This document shows positions 1 through 11,318 of a DNA stretch of 64,000 nt, piece by piece. Where the stretch lies: the NCBI GenBank assembly GCA_004154925.1, contig QJNS01000011.1, forward strand, positions 434,001 to 498,000, in the 5' to 3' direction. This stretch comes from Monosporascus cannonballus. Taxonomy: Eukaryota > Ascomycota > Sordariomycetes > Xylariales. A model generated the notes under the pieces. The model worked only from the letters and a program-made list of their open reading frames with translations, did no database searches and had not been told where the DNA came from. Numbering within the stretch: the first letter of the stretch is position 1; the number at the start of each line of letters is the position of its first letter. The translations under genes and the position numbers were made by a program.

Positions 1-3000
1 TTATAATCGCTAATAATTCTTATTATCTTATAATTTATTACTTTTCGGTTAGATATAACTTTCGTAACTAATATACAATTAGGCGTCAATATTTTCCGTA
101 TTTCTGTAAAAATATTCTTAATCTAATTTTTATCGCAACGTCTGTTTTAATCCTAGTATTTTTAACGTTATTTTAATATCGAAAAATAATTACCGACTAA
201 AAGGTATTTTTAAGCTTTAAAACGTTCTTTTAACGTTTTAAGCTACTAGAATCTTATTATTTCATTTTTGTCTTTCGCCATTTTTAATACTTAATAATCA
301 TTTAATAATACGCAAATAATAAACGATAAACTTCTCATAAAAATTCGCAAATCCCAAAAATATTTAAATATTGTAAATTAACTTTAATTTTGGCCATATT
401 TCGATAATATCGACCTGTGCGTAATTTATTTCGAAGCCGTCAGTATTAATTATAAATCATAAAAAAGTTTTTAAAAGAATTTATATAATAATAGCCATTC
501 ATAAATCAATTTAAAATATTTCGTATTTTTTTCGTTAGCTGAATAAGTAATTATGTTATTTAAATATATTACTTATATATAATTAATTAATTCAATTACT
601 ATTTTATATATCTAAGTTTAAAAAGTAACCGATATATTGATAAGCCCAAATAATATCATTATATATTTAAATTGCCCGTACCACATTCGAAAAATAGTTT
701 TTTTAATAATCGCCCCTTTTCATTTTAATACGATAATAATTATCTTTAAGATTAATTTTTGGAAATAATTTAGTTAATCCTAGGCGATTTATTATTTTTA
801 AAATTAAAAATAAAAGGTATCGATTTTTATCGTTATTCGATTTAACCTTTTATAATCGATATATAGTCGGAACTTGCCGTTCTTTTTAGATATAAACAAT
901 ATTAATATTTTTACATCAGTTTCTAAACAACGTATTCTTTTTGCTTTTACGTTTTTTCGAATATACTTTTCGAATATTTTTCGTTAGATTTCCGAAATAA
1001 GATTAAATAAATTAAATGAAAGTATATTTCCTGGAATCAAGTTTATTATATATTTAGCTCTTAATAATTAAAGGAATATTTTCGTTACATTTTCAAAATG
1101 CATTTGCCGGAAATTTTTAATTACGCCGAAAAATTAATTATCTTTCGTTTTTGTTATTTCTTAAAATTTAGATTATTTAATTTAGTAGTTAGGCTTACCA
1201 TATTAATAATATAAATTTGTTTACCGGAAAACGTTAAATTTTAGATTTTCTATTTATTAACCATTTGTAATAATCTATATAATTATTAACATACAATTAT
1301 ATCTAATAAAACATTTGACCTGCTCGTTCTTAAAATAGATAATAGGAAATTGGATGTTATTTAATCGCAATGTATTACAAAATAAATTTAATTAAAAATT
1401 CGTTTATTTTTATTTCTATTTATTATTCTAATAGGATTTTCGTAAGCCTAATAATATTTGATATAGGTACCGTTAATGCTGATAAGGTTCGGAATATTTA
1501 CGGAAATTAATTAAAAAATTACACTTCCTTATTAATCTTTTATTTATAATATTGACCTATGTTTTTATATCTATATTTATTTACTTTACTCTATTTCCCG
1601 TATTTTTTAAAGAAACAATACCTTTTTTTTAAAAAGCGGCTTTATTTCGACCGTTTTATAATTTTTAACCAAAATAAATTTGACGTATACGCGTTTTCCG
1701 GCTCCTTTTTTAGGTTTATGTTTAGTAATTAATTTGATTTATCTTTATATATTATACCATTTTTATATTTTTCGGAGGTCGAATTTTATATAACTAAAAT
1801 AGCAAAGTTTTTGTATCTTTTTAGGGTTTATAATTTACGTTTTTATGGTTTAGCTTCCCATAATTATAGTATTTAAATAAACCCTTATAAAAGTTAAAAA
1901 TATTAAATTGTATGAATTTATTTTAATTAAAATTAAATCGGCAATTGCTTTTTTTCGAATATCAAAAGGTTTCTGGTCCTTATTATTTTTATACGACGTG
2001 TTTAATTTACTTTGAAAATCTTTTTTAAGAACTTTAAAATAAAATGGTTTATTTTTATTAACACTTTTAGCAAAAAAATACCCTGTTTTTTTCGTTTTTT
2101 AGGCGTTTTAATAGCCTTTTGCCTTATTTATTACATTATTAACTTATTTTAACTTAACGTTCTTTCACAATGAAAACTTTTATAATTTTAATATTACTTT
2201 ATAAAAGTAATTAAAAGTAAAACGTTTATTACTTTTATTATTTTCCAAGCTAAAAATGTTTATAAACTCTATTTTATAAATTAGAAATTTTTATTTAACG
2301 TACAAATTTAATAATAATTAATCGGATTAATATCGTAATTTTATAAACTCCTTCTTATATTCCCTATCGAGAAAATTAAGATATACGTAATTGGTTTTAA
2401 TAAAAATCTCTAAATCTTTTATTTTTAATTTTTTAATAATTTAAACAATTAATATAATACGGTATAATTATTAAACATTTATAATAAAAATGTTTATATC
2501 GCTTATAACTTATTAAATATTAATAAACGTATTTTATCGCAACTTTTTAAAATAAATTTCCGTAATAACTTTATTTTAATATTTTCTAAATGAACCGCGT
2601 TCGAAAAATTTCGGATAATTATAATCCGGTATTTATTTATCGCCTTTACGTTTTTATAATGATATCGTAATTAAGTCATAAAACCTTATTTTTTTAATTT
2701 ATATTATTATTTATTATTGGGCGAATTATCGGAATAATTCCGAATATTGTTTATTTTATTAACGATTAATTTCCAAAATCTGGTTATTATTAAAGGGCTT
2801 AATTTTTCCTTGTTTTAAATTCCGAGATGTAGTCGTTATATCACGGTCGTCTTTTAACCCTTTAATTAATAATTATCGAAAGGTATTCTTATTATATATG
2901 TAAAGTAATTCGCGATCCCAAAAATTATATTTTTCTGTTTGTTAGCGCTTTATTATAGGTTTTTCCGCCTGTTTCCGTACAGTAATTGATCGTTCGTCGG

Positions 3001-3150
3001 TTTAATTCCGATTAACGGTTTTTTCGATTAATAACTTAGCTTCGTTTTATAACTAGCAAACTTTATTTTTAATGATTATCGCGTTATATTTTATGGTAAA
3101 AATAAAGGAATTATAAGATAATAAATAACTGTAAATTAGGGTAAAATAAT
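1..3150 (-). mobile_element. RIP-degraded Ty3/Gypsy retrotransposon remnant (family D), truncated by window edge
   Basis: No open frame survives, but the minus strand still reads as a Gypsy reverse transcriptase. At about 847-887 the reverse complement gives KKNGKFRLYIDYKG, which is the RT motif that normally reads KKDG-K-R-CVDYR-LN. It is followed by the ITIKNRYP-type block at about 800-840, an FR-WYGQFKY block near 640-700, and VIYLNDIITYS at about 531-572, the remnant of the YLDDIL polymerase site (D changed to N, a G-to-A change). N-terminal gag or protease should lie at higher coordinates on this strand, but I could not recognise motifs beyond about 1,700. Stops are mostly at former Trp and Gln codons. 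The RT wording differs from families A and C, so this is a separate family. The boundary near 3,150 is approximate; no LTR was identified. Confidence 0.75.
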
Positions 3151-3550
3151 TTCCGACCCGTTATAGAGCAGATTCAAAGAAGTAAATATATTAAGGTATT
3201 TTTATTTATCGCTTTTTATTAGCTGCCAGATGGTGGATTTATATTAGTAAGTAGGTCGGTGGCTCATCGGTGGCTGGTCGGCTACCAGCTTTATCCTTAT
3301 AAGGGCTATATTTTCATAGTTAAACGTTTGTAATTTATTGCGTAATAACTCGCCGTTAAGGAGGTCCGTGAAATATTTAAGCGGAAAACCGAAAAAAAAC
3401 GTATGAGCCATTATTGCCGCCTTACTTACAATAAAAAAATTATTATTCGAATGTTTCAAAATATTATTAATTGGTTATATAAAGAAATTGAAAAATAAAT
3501 AAATTATTGTTAACGTTAAATATAATTAACATTATTAGGGTTTTTAATAC
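3151..3550. other. Unassigned spacer with locally higher GC
   Basis: This stretch is less AT-rich than its surroundings, especially 3,220-3,300, where GGTCGG/GGTGGCTC-type words recur. A short minus-strand frame at 3,244-3,459 lacks any recognisable domain. The stretch lies between the end of the family D remnant and the first readable transposase sequence. It could hold the 5' terminal repeat of the Tc1/mariner element, or part of an LTR, but neither could be matched. Confidence 0.3.
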
Positions 3551-4165
3551 TTTATAGTTATAAAAAGCACCTTATTATGATAAGCAGTTTTTTCTTTAAC
3601 GGCTAAAGAAATTTTTCGATAAAAGTCGTTAATAGTGGAAAATTGCTTGGAATTATTTTTTTATGTTCTTAACTTCGAACGATATAGCGACAACGCGATT
3701 AATTTCGCGGTAAAGTCGTTTGGTTATAGCCGTATTATTCGCTGCTATTAATTAAAGTTAACGGCCTAATAAAAAAAGAATTTGTAAATATTTCGTAAAA
3801 CATTAGCTTTAATTAAAGTTTAACACTAAAAATTGGCTTAAAAGCTTGGCTATACCGATTTTATTTACCGACGAAATCTGAGTTTATACGAACTGTAATT
3901 TTAAGTAATAATTTACTATTTACGAAGGCGAAAACTCTAGTAATTTCGATCTTTTTCGCGTAAAAGGTTATAATTAAATGTTTTAAAAAACGATATATAG
4001 GAGATAAAAAGGACCTTATTTTATATGGTTTAAGAAATATGAAGAAGTTATTACAAAGAAATATATCGATTATATGATTTCTTTAATTATTTAATGGCGA
4101 AAATATAAGCCTTTTACAATAAATTTTTAGCATGACAACATTTTTACGTATAAGGCTTGGATTAC
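3551..4165 (+). pseudogene. Tc1/mariner-like transposase, N-terminal and central part (RIP-degraded)
   Basis: A plus-strand DDE transposase reads through stops created by RIP. Visible blocks are FTDEI-VYT at about 3,864-3,885 (first catalytic Asp, GAC 3,870-3,872), a KGPYFIWFKKYEE block near 3,988-4,045, equivalent to the conserved GP(L/C)VF strand, a YIDYMISLI block, and HDN at 4,131-4,139, equivalent to the Tc1 QDNAP-H motif with the second Asp at 4,134-4,136. The following His is now Tyr. The frame is interrupted at 4,165 by the Gypsy element A0 and resumes in register at 11,324. The 5' end and its inverted repeat were not found, so the start is approximate. It is non-functional. Confidence 0.75.
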
Positions 4166-4541
4166 TGTTACGACCCGACAAGCTTCGGACTTAAGAAACG
4201 GTCAAACAAGGATCACACGGACCACCCCATGGGTCACGTGACGGTGGTCACTGCCAAGCCAGTGATCAGAAGTGATCAAAGGGGATCGCAAGCGATTATG
4301 ATCACTATCAGCCGTATGATTATGAATAATTAAGCCAAAAAGGAGAAGGATATATACGTTCATTATTTCCATAGTTTAGAAAGCTTTAGTTTGCAATATA
4401 ACATCGTTACCTAAGGCACCCTTGGAATTACGAGACGTGATACGATTACTGTATTTATTGCTCAGATTCCCACAATACTCCTGCTAACATAAATCTATCG
4501 ACTTAAGGTTTAATATTTGGTTAAACCATTTAGCCGTTATA
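4166..4541 (+). repeat. 5' LTR of A0 (U3 type I)
   Basis: The LTR starts TGTTACGACC and ends TAGCCGTTATA, RIP-altered from TAGCCGTCACA. The outer about 150 bp stays GC-balanced with several TGATCA words and an inverted GTCACGTGAC. From the TATATACG box (about 4,350) onward it becomes AT-rich. It carries AAACGGTC at offset 31-38 from its first base. U3 type I is shared with element A1. Confidence 0.88.
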
Positions 4542-4799
4542 TGTTATAAGTTTTTATTTAGTAATACCATCAGATTCTAAGTAGTATTCAAATTGCTAAA
4601 ATGTTAACCAGCATTCAAAAAACTCTTACTTAGCAGCTATAAGTTTAAATCCGGGAATTGGAGAAAAAGATTTAACAAATTAAAGCTACGTTATCTGCCT
4701 AAGCTTTTCTTGACCGTATAAAACCTTAGAAACCGGAACCTTACGATAAAAAAGGTAATCCTTAAACCTTTTTAATTTAGGCACGAATTTATTTTCGCT

Positions 4800-5480
4800 T
4801 TTTAAACCTTCATAAATAAGCGGATTAGGTATTAATAATAAGAATATACTTAAGGAAAATGCGATTAATTAATTTGAGCTTATTATAAGAAATTTCCTAA
4901 AAATAAAAATATCGAATAAAAAAGTTTTACTAACAAAATCCTTTTATTATATATTAATTTCGAAAATAAAATATACGATAATTTCGGTAATCCAGATAAA
5001 AAACGATTTACGGCTTAATAATTCTTATAATTTTGATAAAAGGATTTATATCTAAGTATGCCGTAATATTTAAAAGCTTTACAGCTATAGTAAAATAAGG
5101 AGATAATAAGGCCGATACCTTTATCGATATATTTTATAAAAAATTAAAAAATAACATTAAAAATAAAATATTCGGATAAAACAATTGATTACTTTAAACT
5201 AATATATTATAAAAATAATTAAAATTAATAATTGATAATTTACAAAACGACAAAAAAAGATAATATATTTTACGTTCGAAATATAATAAATTTGACTAAG
5301 GGAAAAAAACGAAACGTACCCTTTATTTTTTATGAAATAATGCCAGAACCTATAGAACTTAGCGTTACTTACAGATAAAACTGGAGCCAGATTATGTATT
5401 TTAATTATGGCAAAATAGGATATAAGGTTTATAAATATAAAAAATCTAAAAAGCCATAATAGGATAACTAAACCTTTATA
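4800..5480 (+). pseudogene. A0 gag remnant with fully mutated zinc knuckle
   Basis: The region around 4,880-5,015 matches the Ty3/Gypsy gag signature (WF-L---FL ... F-NFGNPDKKRF-A) with several stops. The nucleocapsid knuckle at about 5,394-5,440 should read C-x2-C-x4-H-x4-C, but all four ligand positions are TAT (Tyr). TGT-to-TAT explains Cys and CAT-to-TAT explains His, both RIP-type changes. Gag normally forms the particle and packages the RNA; this copy cannot. Confidence 0.8.
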
Positions 5481-5699
5481 TTAGAAAAGCAATTTAGAAA
5501 TAATGAAGGAAACGATAACAAAGTTATTAACATAATTTAAGCCAAGTATATATCAGACTTATAGCAAAAGGTCCAATAAGAACCATTGGGTTAAGAAATT
5601 CGACGAGGAATACAAACAGCCAAAAAGCTAGTTTAATCAATATCGCAAATATAATAAGAAATATTATAAGAATAATTATGCGAATACCAGAACTGGATA

Positions 5700-8600
5700 G
5701 AAAAAGCTTGTTCCGGAACTTTTGATTAATACGGCAAAATATATACCATATATTATCGACGACGAAAATATCCCATTTACGAAAAATGGAAATAATATAT
5801 TTACGAACGAATTACCCGCATATAATATAAAAAATTCGATTTTCCAATTTGTATCGGAAATAATAAGGACGATAAATAATAATATCGATAACTTCGAATT
5901 ATAATCTTAGGAAATATCTAACAGTGAGCCGAAATAGAAAACTAGCCTAAAAAAAAGTAATGCTCGTAAGAAAACCCTTTTTGTTATTATAGATAATATA
6001 TTTACCAAATAAAAAAGGAGTTAATCTAGCGTATAATTATGAAATATTATTAGAAAACTATTACAAATCTTTATTTTTCATTAACATATATTATAAACCC
6101 TTTCGAAAAAAAGTTATGAAAGAAAAAATATATATATTTACAAAAAAGCTTTAAAACGATAATTAAAACGACGTATAATTAAATACCGTTTTAAATATAA
6201 GAAAATAATTTATTCGATAAGAAAAGAAATTATAAAAAAATTAAAATAATTAATTTAATTCGAAAAAACACTATGTTACTAATAATAACAAATATAATAA
6301 CTTAATGCGCTAAATAAAAAAATATAAACAAGACTTAATAAATTCGAATAAGAAAAAAAGATTACTTATAAAAAAGCCGTAAAATGACAATATTTAAAGA
6401 AATTAAAAAAAACTTTTAAAAAAAACTTTAAAGGTAACGATAAGAAATGTTAATAATATTTTTACTTTAAATATATAAATTAGAACGTATTGGTATACCG
6501 TAATGGTGGACTGCGGAACTTTAAGGAGGAATTATATTGTACCAAATATTGTCAATAAATTCAAATTATTATGGAGATATAAGTTAAAAACTTATATAAC
6601 GACAAATGTCGAAAATTAAAAATTCCTTTACGATAACGGAAAAATTATACGGGAAATTAATTATTTCGAGATTTTTATTAAAAAATAATATCAAATAATT
6701 AATTTCGATATTGTTTTATTCGGGAAATACAATATGATCGTAGGATTACCATAAATACGTTAATACGGAATTTTAATTAACGGTAAAATTAGCCAGGTAA
6801 AATTCGTTTTATTTTTTATTAATAAACGAAAAAAAAGGAAATTAAAATCTTAATACTTAATTAATAATAATAATAAGAAGAAGTATAAGGATACGATAAA
6901 AACCTTATTATTTAAAAAATTAAAACATAAAAGAAATAGGTATTAAAAAATACGACGTATTATTATTATTATTAAAGCAAAATGAAAACAATTAAATAAC
7001 GATTGAAATTAATAATAATAACTTTAAATGTTAAAAATTCTAATTAATATAGTATTGACATATTATAAACATAAATAGCTTTTTAGAAAGGAATTTGATA
7101 CGGAATTATTAAAACATAACGAATAAGATTATAAAATCATTTTTAAAAAAAGACTTTCGACAAGGTTTTACCCTATTTACAACCTTAACGGAAACGAATT
7201 ACGTACTTTTAGAAAATACCTAGAAAATCGGTTATAAAAAAATAAATTTAGCTTTTGAAATTACCAGCAAAATACTCGATATTTTTCGTATCAAAAAAAA
7301 CGAGAAATTATAATTTATAGTTAATTATCGGTAATTAAACGATATTATAATTAGAATTCGAAGGTTATTACCCCTAATTACGGAAGTAAAAAGCCGATTT
7401 TACAAAACCAAATAATTTATATTATTCGATTTTAAAAATAAATATAACCTAATCAAAATTAAAAAAGAATATAAATGAAAAATAATTTTTAAAACGAAAT
7501 ACGGATTATTTAAATATTTGGTTATATTAATAGGACTTATGAACGTACTAATAATTTTCTAGCAAATACCTAATTACGTATTACGAAAATATATCGATCT
7601 TTTTGTCATTTATTATCTTAACGACATTTTTATTTTTTAAAAAAATAAAAAGAATATATATAAATACGTTTATGAGGTTTGTTGAATTCTATAAAACGCA
7701 GAATTACTTATTAACGTAAAAAGAAGTTAATTTTATACATAAAATATAAAATATCTAAAATATATTATTACCTTAAAACATATTAGAATAAACCCTAATA
7801 AATTCGCTGCAGTTATAAAATGGCAAACGTTAACGATTATTAAGGAAATACAGATATTCCTTGAATCCGCCAATTATTACAAAACATTTATTCGAAACTT
7901 TAGCAAAATAATTATACCCTTAACGAATTTTGTAAAAGAAAAACAATTTAAATAGACGGCAGATACGGAAAAAATATTTTAAGATATTAAGGATATAATT
8001 ACCAACAAACCAATATTAATTATATATAATTTAAACCACCTTGTTAAGCTAAAAACCGATATTTCGGAATATATATTAAGCATAATAATCGGATAACAAA
8101 ATAATTAAGGCAAATTACATCTTCTTATATTCTTTTCGTATAAATTAAAAGGAAGCGAACTGAATTATAGTATTCTAAATAAAGAATTTATGGCTATTAT
8201 TATGGTATTCCGAAAATTTAGATATTTTCTAAAAGAAAACTTATATTAGATTAAAATTTATACGGATTATCAAAATCTTATCCGATTTATTATAATTAAG
8301 GAATTTACAAAACGATAATTTCGATACATAAAAAAATTAACGAATTTCGATTTCGTTATTATTTATAATAAAAGATCTGAAAACTGCAAAACAAATATTT
8401 TAAGCAAATAACCAAATTTCGGAAAAATATTAATCAAAATTAATTATATAATTTTCGATATTATTATAAAAAGATATTTACGCCTATAACAAATCGCAAT
8501 AATTGGGATAATACCTTTCAATATCTATTAAAATATTTAATAATATAATAATAATTTCCTAGAAAACCAAAAAACGAATAAAATATAAATTTCAAAAACA

Positions 8601-9832
8601 AATACCAAAACGATTTAATATGAGAAATATACGAACATTAGTTATACAGATATCCCGGGATTTACAAAACCTTAAAACGGCTTTAACATATATATTCTTT
8701 TCTTAAAATAAAATTAACGATATAGAAAATTATACGGCAGTGTAATATTTGCGCCAAAATAAACATTTAACGATATAAGCTATACGGAAAATTACAATTA
8801 TTATTAATTATAAAATAACCATAATACTTAGTTATATTCCATTTTATTACGAAACTTCTTAATTTAAAAATCCAATTACGAAGATATATTATAATATCCT
8901 TTTTGTAATCGTGGACCGATTTACGAAATTTTCTTACGTTTTATCATATTACGAAAATATAAAGGCCGAATAATTAATATAAACTTTTTAAACACATTTC
9001 TAACATTTACGGATTACTAATAAAAATTATATTAAATAAATGGTTAATATTTGTATCTAAATTTTAATAAGGCCTTATAATATAAATCGGCCTAAATTAC
9101 AAGTTATTTAGCATATTTAAACCTTAGACGGATAAATAAATAAAGCGAATAAATTAAACTTTAGAAATTTGTGTTCGATATTATATTAATTACGAACAAA
9201 ATAATTAGGTTAAAAAATTAAGGATCGTATAATTAACTTATAACATTAATTTTTACGATAACATTAAAATAATATTTAAAAATGTAAATTTTAGTTATTT
9301 TATAAAAATCAATAAAAAAATATATAATAACGGTTTAATTAACGTTAAAACAATTTTCATATCAAAATAATTATAATAATTTTACCAAGAAATAAAATTA
9401 AAATTAAAATTTCTACGAAATTAAATAAGCGAATATTATATCTAAAAAGGTTAAAAAACCAATGTTCGAAAAAGGGAAAATAATTGTCTTTGCCACCAAA
9501 AATATTTAAATAAAAAGACCTAATAGAAAACTCGATTCCAAATATATCGGTTTATACAAAATCGCTTAGAAAATTTCAAAAAATAATTACTAATTGAAAT
9601 TTCCATTAAAAGTTAAATTTTATCCGATTTTTTACGGTTTTTATTCGAATTAATAACATATATAATTAAAGTATATATGGTATAAACGATATAAAAATAA
9701 AAAACGAATACATATATAAAGTAAAGAAAATTTTCGATATGCGAAAATAAGACGGATTTACTTAGTACCTGGTCAAATAAAAAAAGCACCCAAATTCCGA
9801 AAACATTTGAGAACCCGCCAAAAATCTTATGG
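5700..9832 (+). pseudogene. A0 pol remnant: protease, RT, RNase H, integrase, chromodomain
   Basis: The protease block lies at about 6,480-6,800, ending in a YNMIVGLP-like strand. RT blocks follow at about 7,300-7,800: a KYGLFKYLV block and YLNDIFIF, from YLDDI. RNase H lies near 7,920-8,420 (KTDISEY, YKLKGSELNY, YTDYQN). The integrase core has VIVDRFTKFSY at about 8,903-8,935, with the first Asp of the catalytic triad. A chromodomain lies at 9,706-9,828, readable as EYIYKVKKIFDMRK, then YLVK with stop, then EPAKNL, with Trp and Gln codons replaced by TAA, TAG and TGA. Chromodomains of this class target integration to heterochromatin, which fits the nested pattern here. The pol stop overlaps the end of the antisense gene. 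Confidence 0.85.
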
Positions 9833-10910
9833 GCGCCTAGCGCCTATTAAAAACCTTTCACCAGTGACAACGGGGTCACCAAAAAAAGGCCCCTAGTTAA
9901 AGTCCTCGGAAATAAACCAATTAAGGGAATTAAAAAATAACATAAAAAAAAGAGCGTCGGCCTCCATACGTTCCTGCTTATCCATCTTATCTATTAACTA
10001 AAGACCGCGATTAACAATTTTGACTCCTTTAGCATGAAAAAAATTTTTTAATTACGAAAACGAAAAAGGCAACTAATGGTTTCGTTAATATTACGTTATT
10101 TACGTATTAAATCCTCTTGTAATTGTTGCTAAAAACGTAAAAACGTTTTTTTAATAACAGTTTTTTTATAATTTAAACGATTCTTTTTTTCCTTAATATA
10201 ACGCAGAAAATCGATTAAAACATTAAAATTATCGTAGCGACGATAGTTTGTAATACATTTGTTATAACGACAAATTTCTTTAATTATTTAATATTTGGTA
10301 CTATTTTCGAAATAAAGCATATTGTTACAAGAACAAGGGTTCTTGTCTTGGGAGGACCTACTTTTGAGGCCTAGCGCGAGGTCGCCTCGGTTAAACATCG
10401 GCCAAGGGAATCTTGGCCCTTTTGAAGGTGATCTAGGTGATCTGGGTGATCTGGAGCAGATCACACAGATCCAACAGATCCACGACACACTCACTTTAGG
10501 AATTGGGATATATAATGAATCGGTCTCTCATGTAAATAGCACCTACTTAGTTTCGCTTCTTAGCTATCAATCTAAGCTTTTAATCCAGAAGCAACTGCAC
10601 CGTTCTCTAATTGGGAGAAGAGTCTTTAAATCTCTTTAACGGACAGACCACTAAATCATTCTTCGCCCTATTGTTACCTGCAAATCAAGACCCCATTCGG
10701 ATACTGCTCATACCTCCAGGTGGATGTATGACAGGTTCGTTACACATATACAGCATAATTTCAAACCCGATTTTGATAATATAAATAGCCAGAGAATCTA
10801 GGTTTTCTTTTTGATTAGGACGATTGCTAGGTTTGCGGTTAATAATACGACCTGCTATAATAAAAAAGGATAACTTACTAGAAAGGAAAATCTTTAAGGG
10901 CAAAGATCTT
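9827..10910 (-). pseudogene. Antisense accessory gene (aORF) of A0, interrupted by a solo LTR
   Basis: On the strand opposite to pol, a frame runs from about 10,900 down to the TAA at 9,829-9,827. It is cut by the family-B solo LTR at 10,323-10,744. The middle reads as a basic coiled-coil (RYIKEKKNRLNYKK, then FRFRNQKIFF) and the end as PVVTGERFLIGARRP. The same order is found in A2 (LIRFRKQKIFF, APVIAGENFLIGVRR), A1 and A4. In-frame stops are at Gln-type positions. No ATG is evident at the N-terminus, so the start is approximate. The function is unknown. Confidence 0.65.
10323..10744 (+). repeat. Solo LTR of family B with TSD CATAT
   Basis: A 422-bp LTR starts TGTTACAAGAAC, ends CAGGTTCGTTACA, and is bracketed by CATAT at 10,318-10,322 and 10,745-10,749. 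No internal element sequence is attached, so it is a solo LTR left by LTR-LTR recombination. It shows little RIP damage, unlike the element around it. U3 has a terminal hairpin (ACAAGAAC-AAGG-GTTCTTGT) and a cluster of GGTGATCT repeats opposed by CAGATC repeats at about 10,427-10,482. ATATATAA at about 10,508 is the probable TATA box. Confidence 0.93.
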
Positions 10911-10926
10911 AGGAAAAAAAAGATCG

Positions 10927-11318
10927 TATTACGACCTAACCTAAAATCGGCTACAAAGACGGTCGGACCTACAAAAAAAAGGTGACGTCATTTAAATCTT
11001 TTTTGGCATTAAGATCTAAATAAATCTATACAGAATTAACCGAATCCAATAGTATTATATCTATAACAACGTCGAGATTTAATAAAGATTTAATGAACTA
11101 CTAAAAATATATACGTTTATTATTTTTATAATTTAAATAATTTTAGCTTATATTACAAATTCGTTACCTAAGGCACCTTTAGTATTACGAGACGTAATAT
11201 AATTACTGTATTTATTGCTCAGATTTCCACGATACTCCTGCCAACATAAATTCGCCGACTTAGGGTTTAATAGTTGGCTAAACCGCCTAGCCGTCATATA
11301 AACCCCCTAGCCGTCACA
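10927..11318 (+). repeat. 3' LTR of A0 with a U3 unlike its 5' LTR
   Basis: The LTR begins TATTACGACC (TGTTACGACC with G-to-A) and ends GCCGTCACA before the ATTAC duplication. From the TATATACG box (about 11,110) to the end it matches the 5' LTR. The upstream U3 is unrelated apart from the terminal bases and an ACGGTC box at offset 33-38. The end holds a short repeat of the terminal CTAGCCGTCA motif. Confidence 0.82.

Larger units (their letters stand above)
4166..11318 (+). mobile_element. Gypsy chromovirus A0, complete with 5-bp TSD, inserted in Tc1/mariner
   Basis: The element lies between direct 5-bp duplications ATTAC (4,161-4,165 and 11,319-11,323). It begins TGTTACGACC and ends GCCGTCACA. 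Order on the plus strand is LTR, leader, gag with zinc knuckle, protease, RT, RNase H, integrase, chromodomain, an antisense gene, and LTR. The GAG-PR-RT-RH-INT-chromodomain order defines the chromovirus branch of Ty3/Gypsy. A solo LTR of family B (10,323-10,744) is inserted in its 3' part, so the element proper is about 6.7 kb. The two LTRs carry different U3 halves, which is unusual for one insertion. All coding regions are disrupted by RIP-type stops. Confidence 0.9.
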
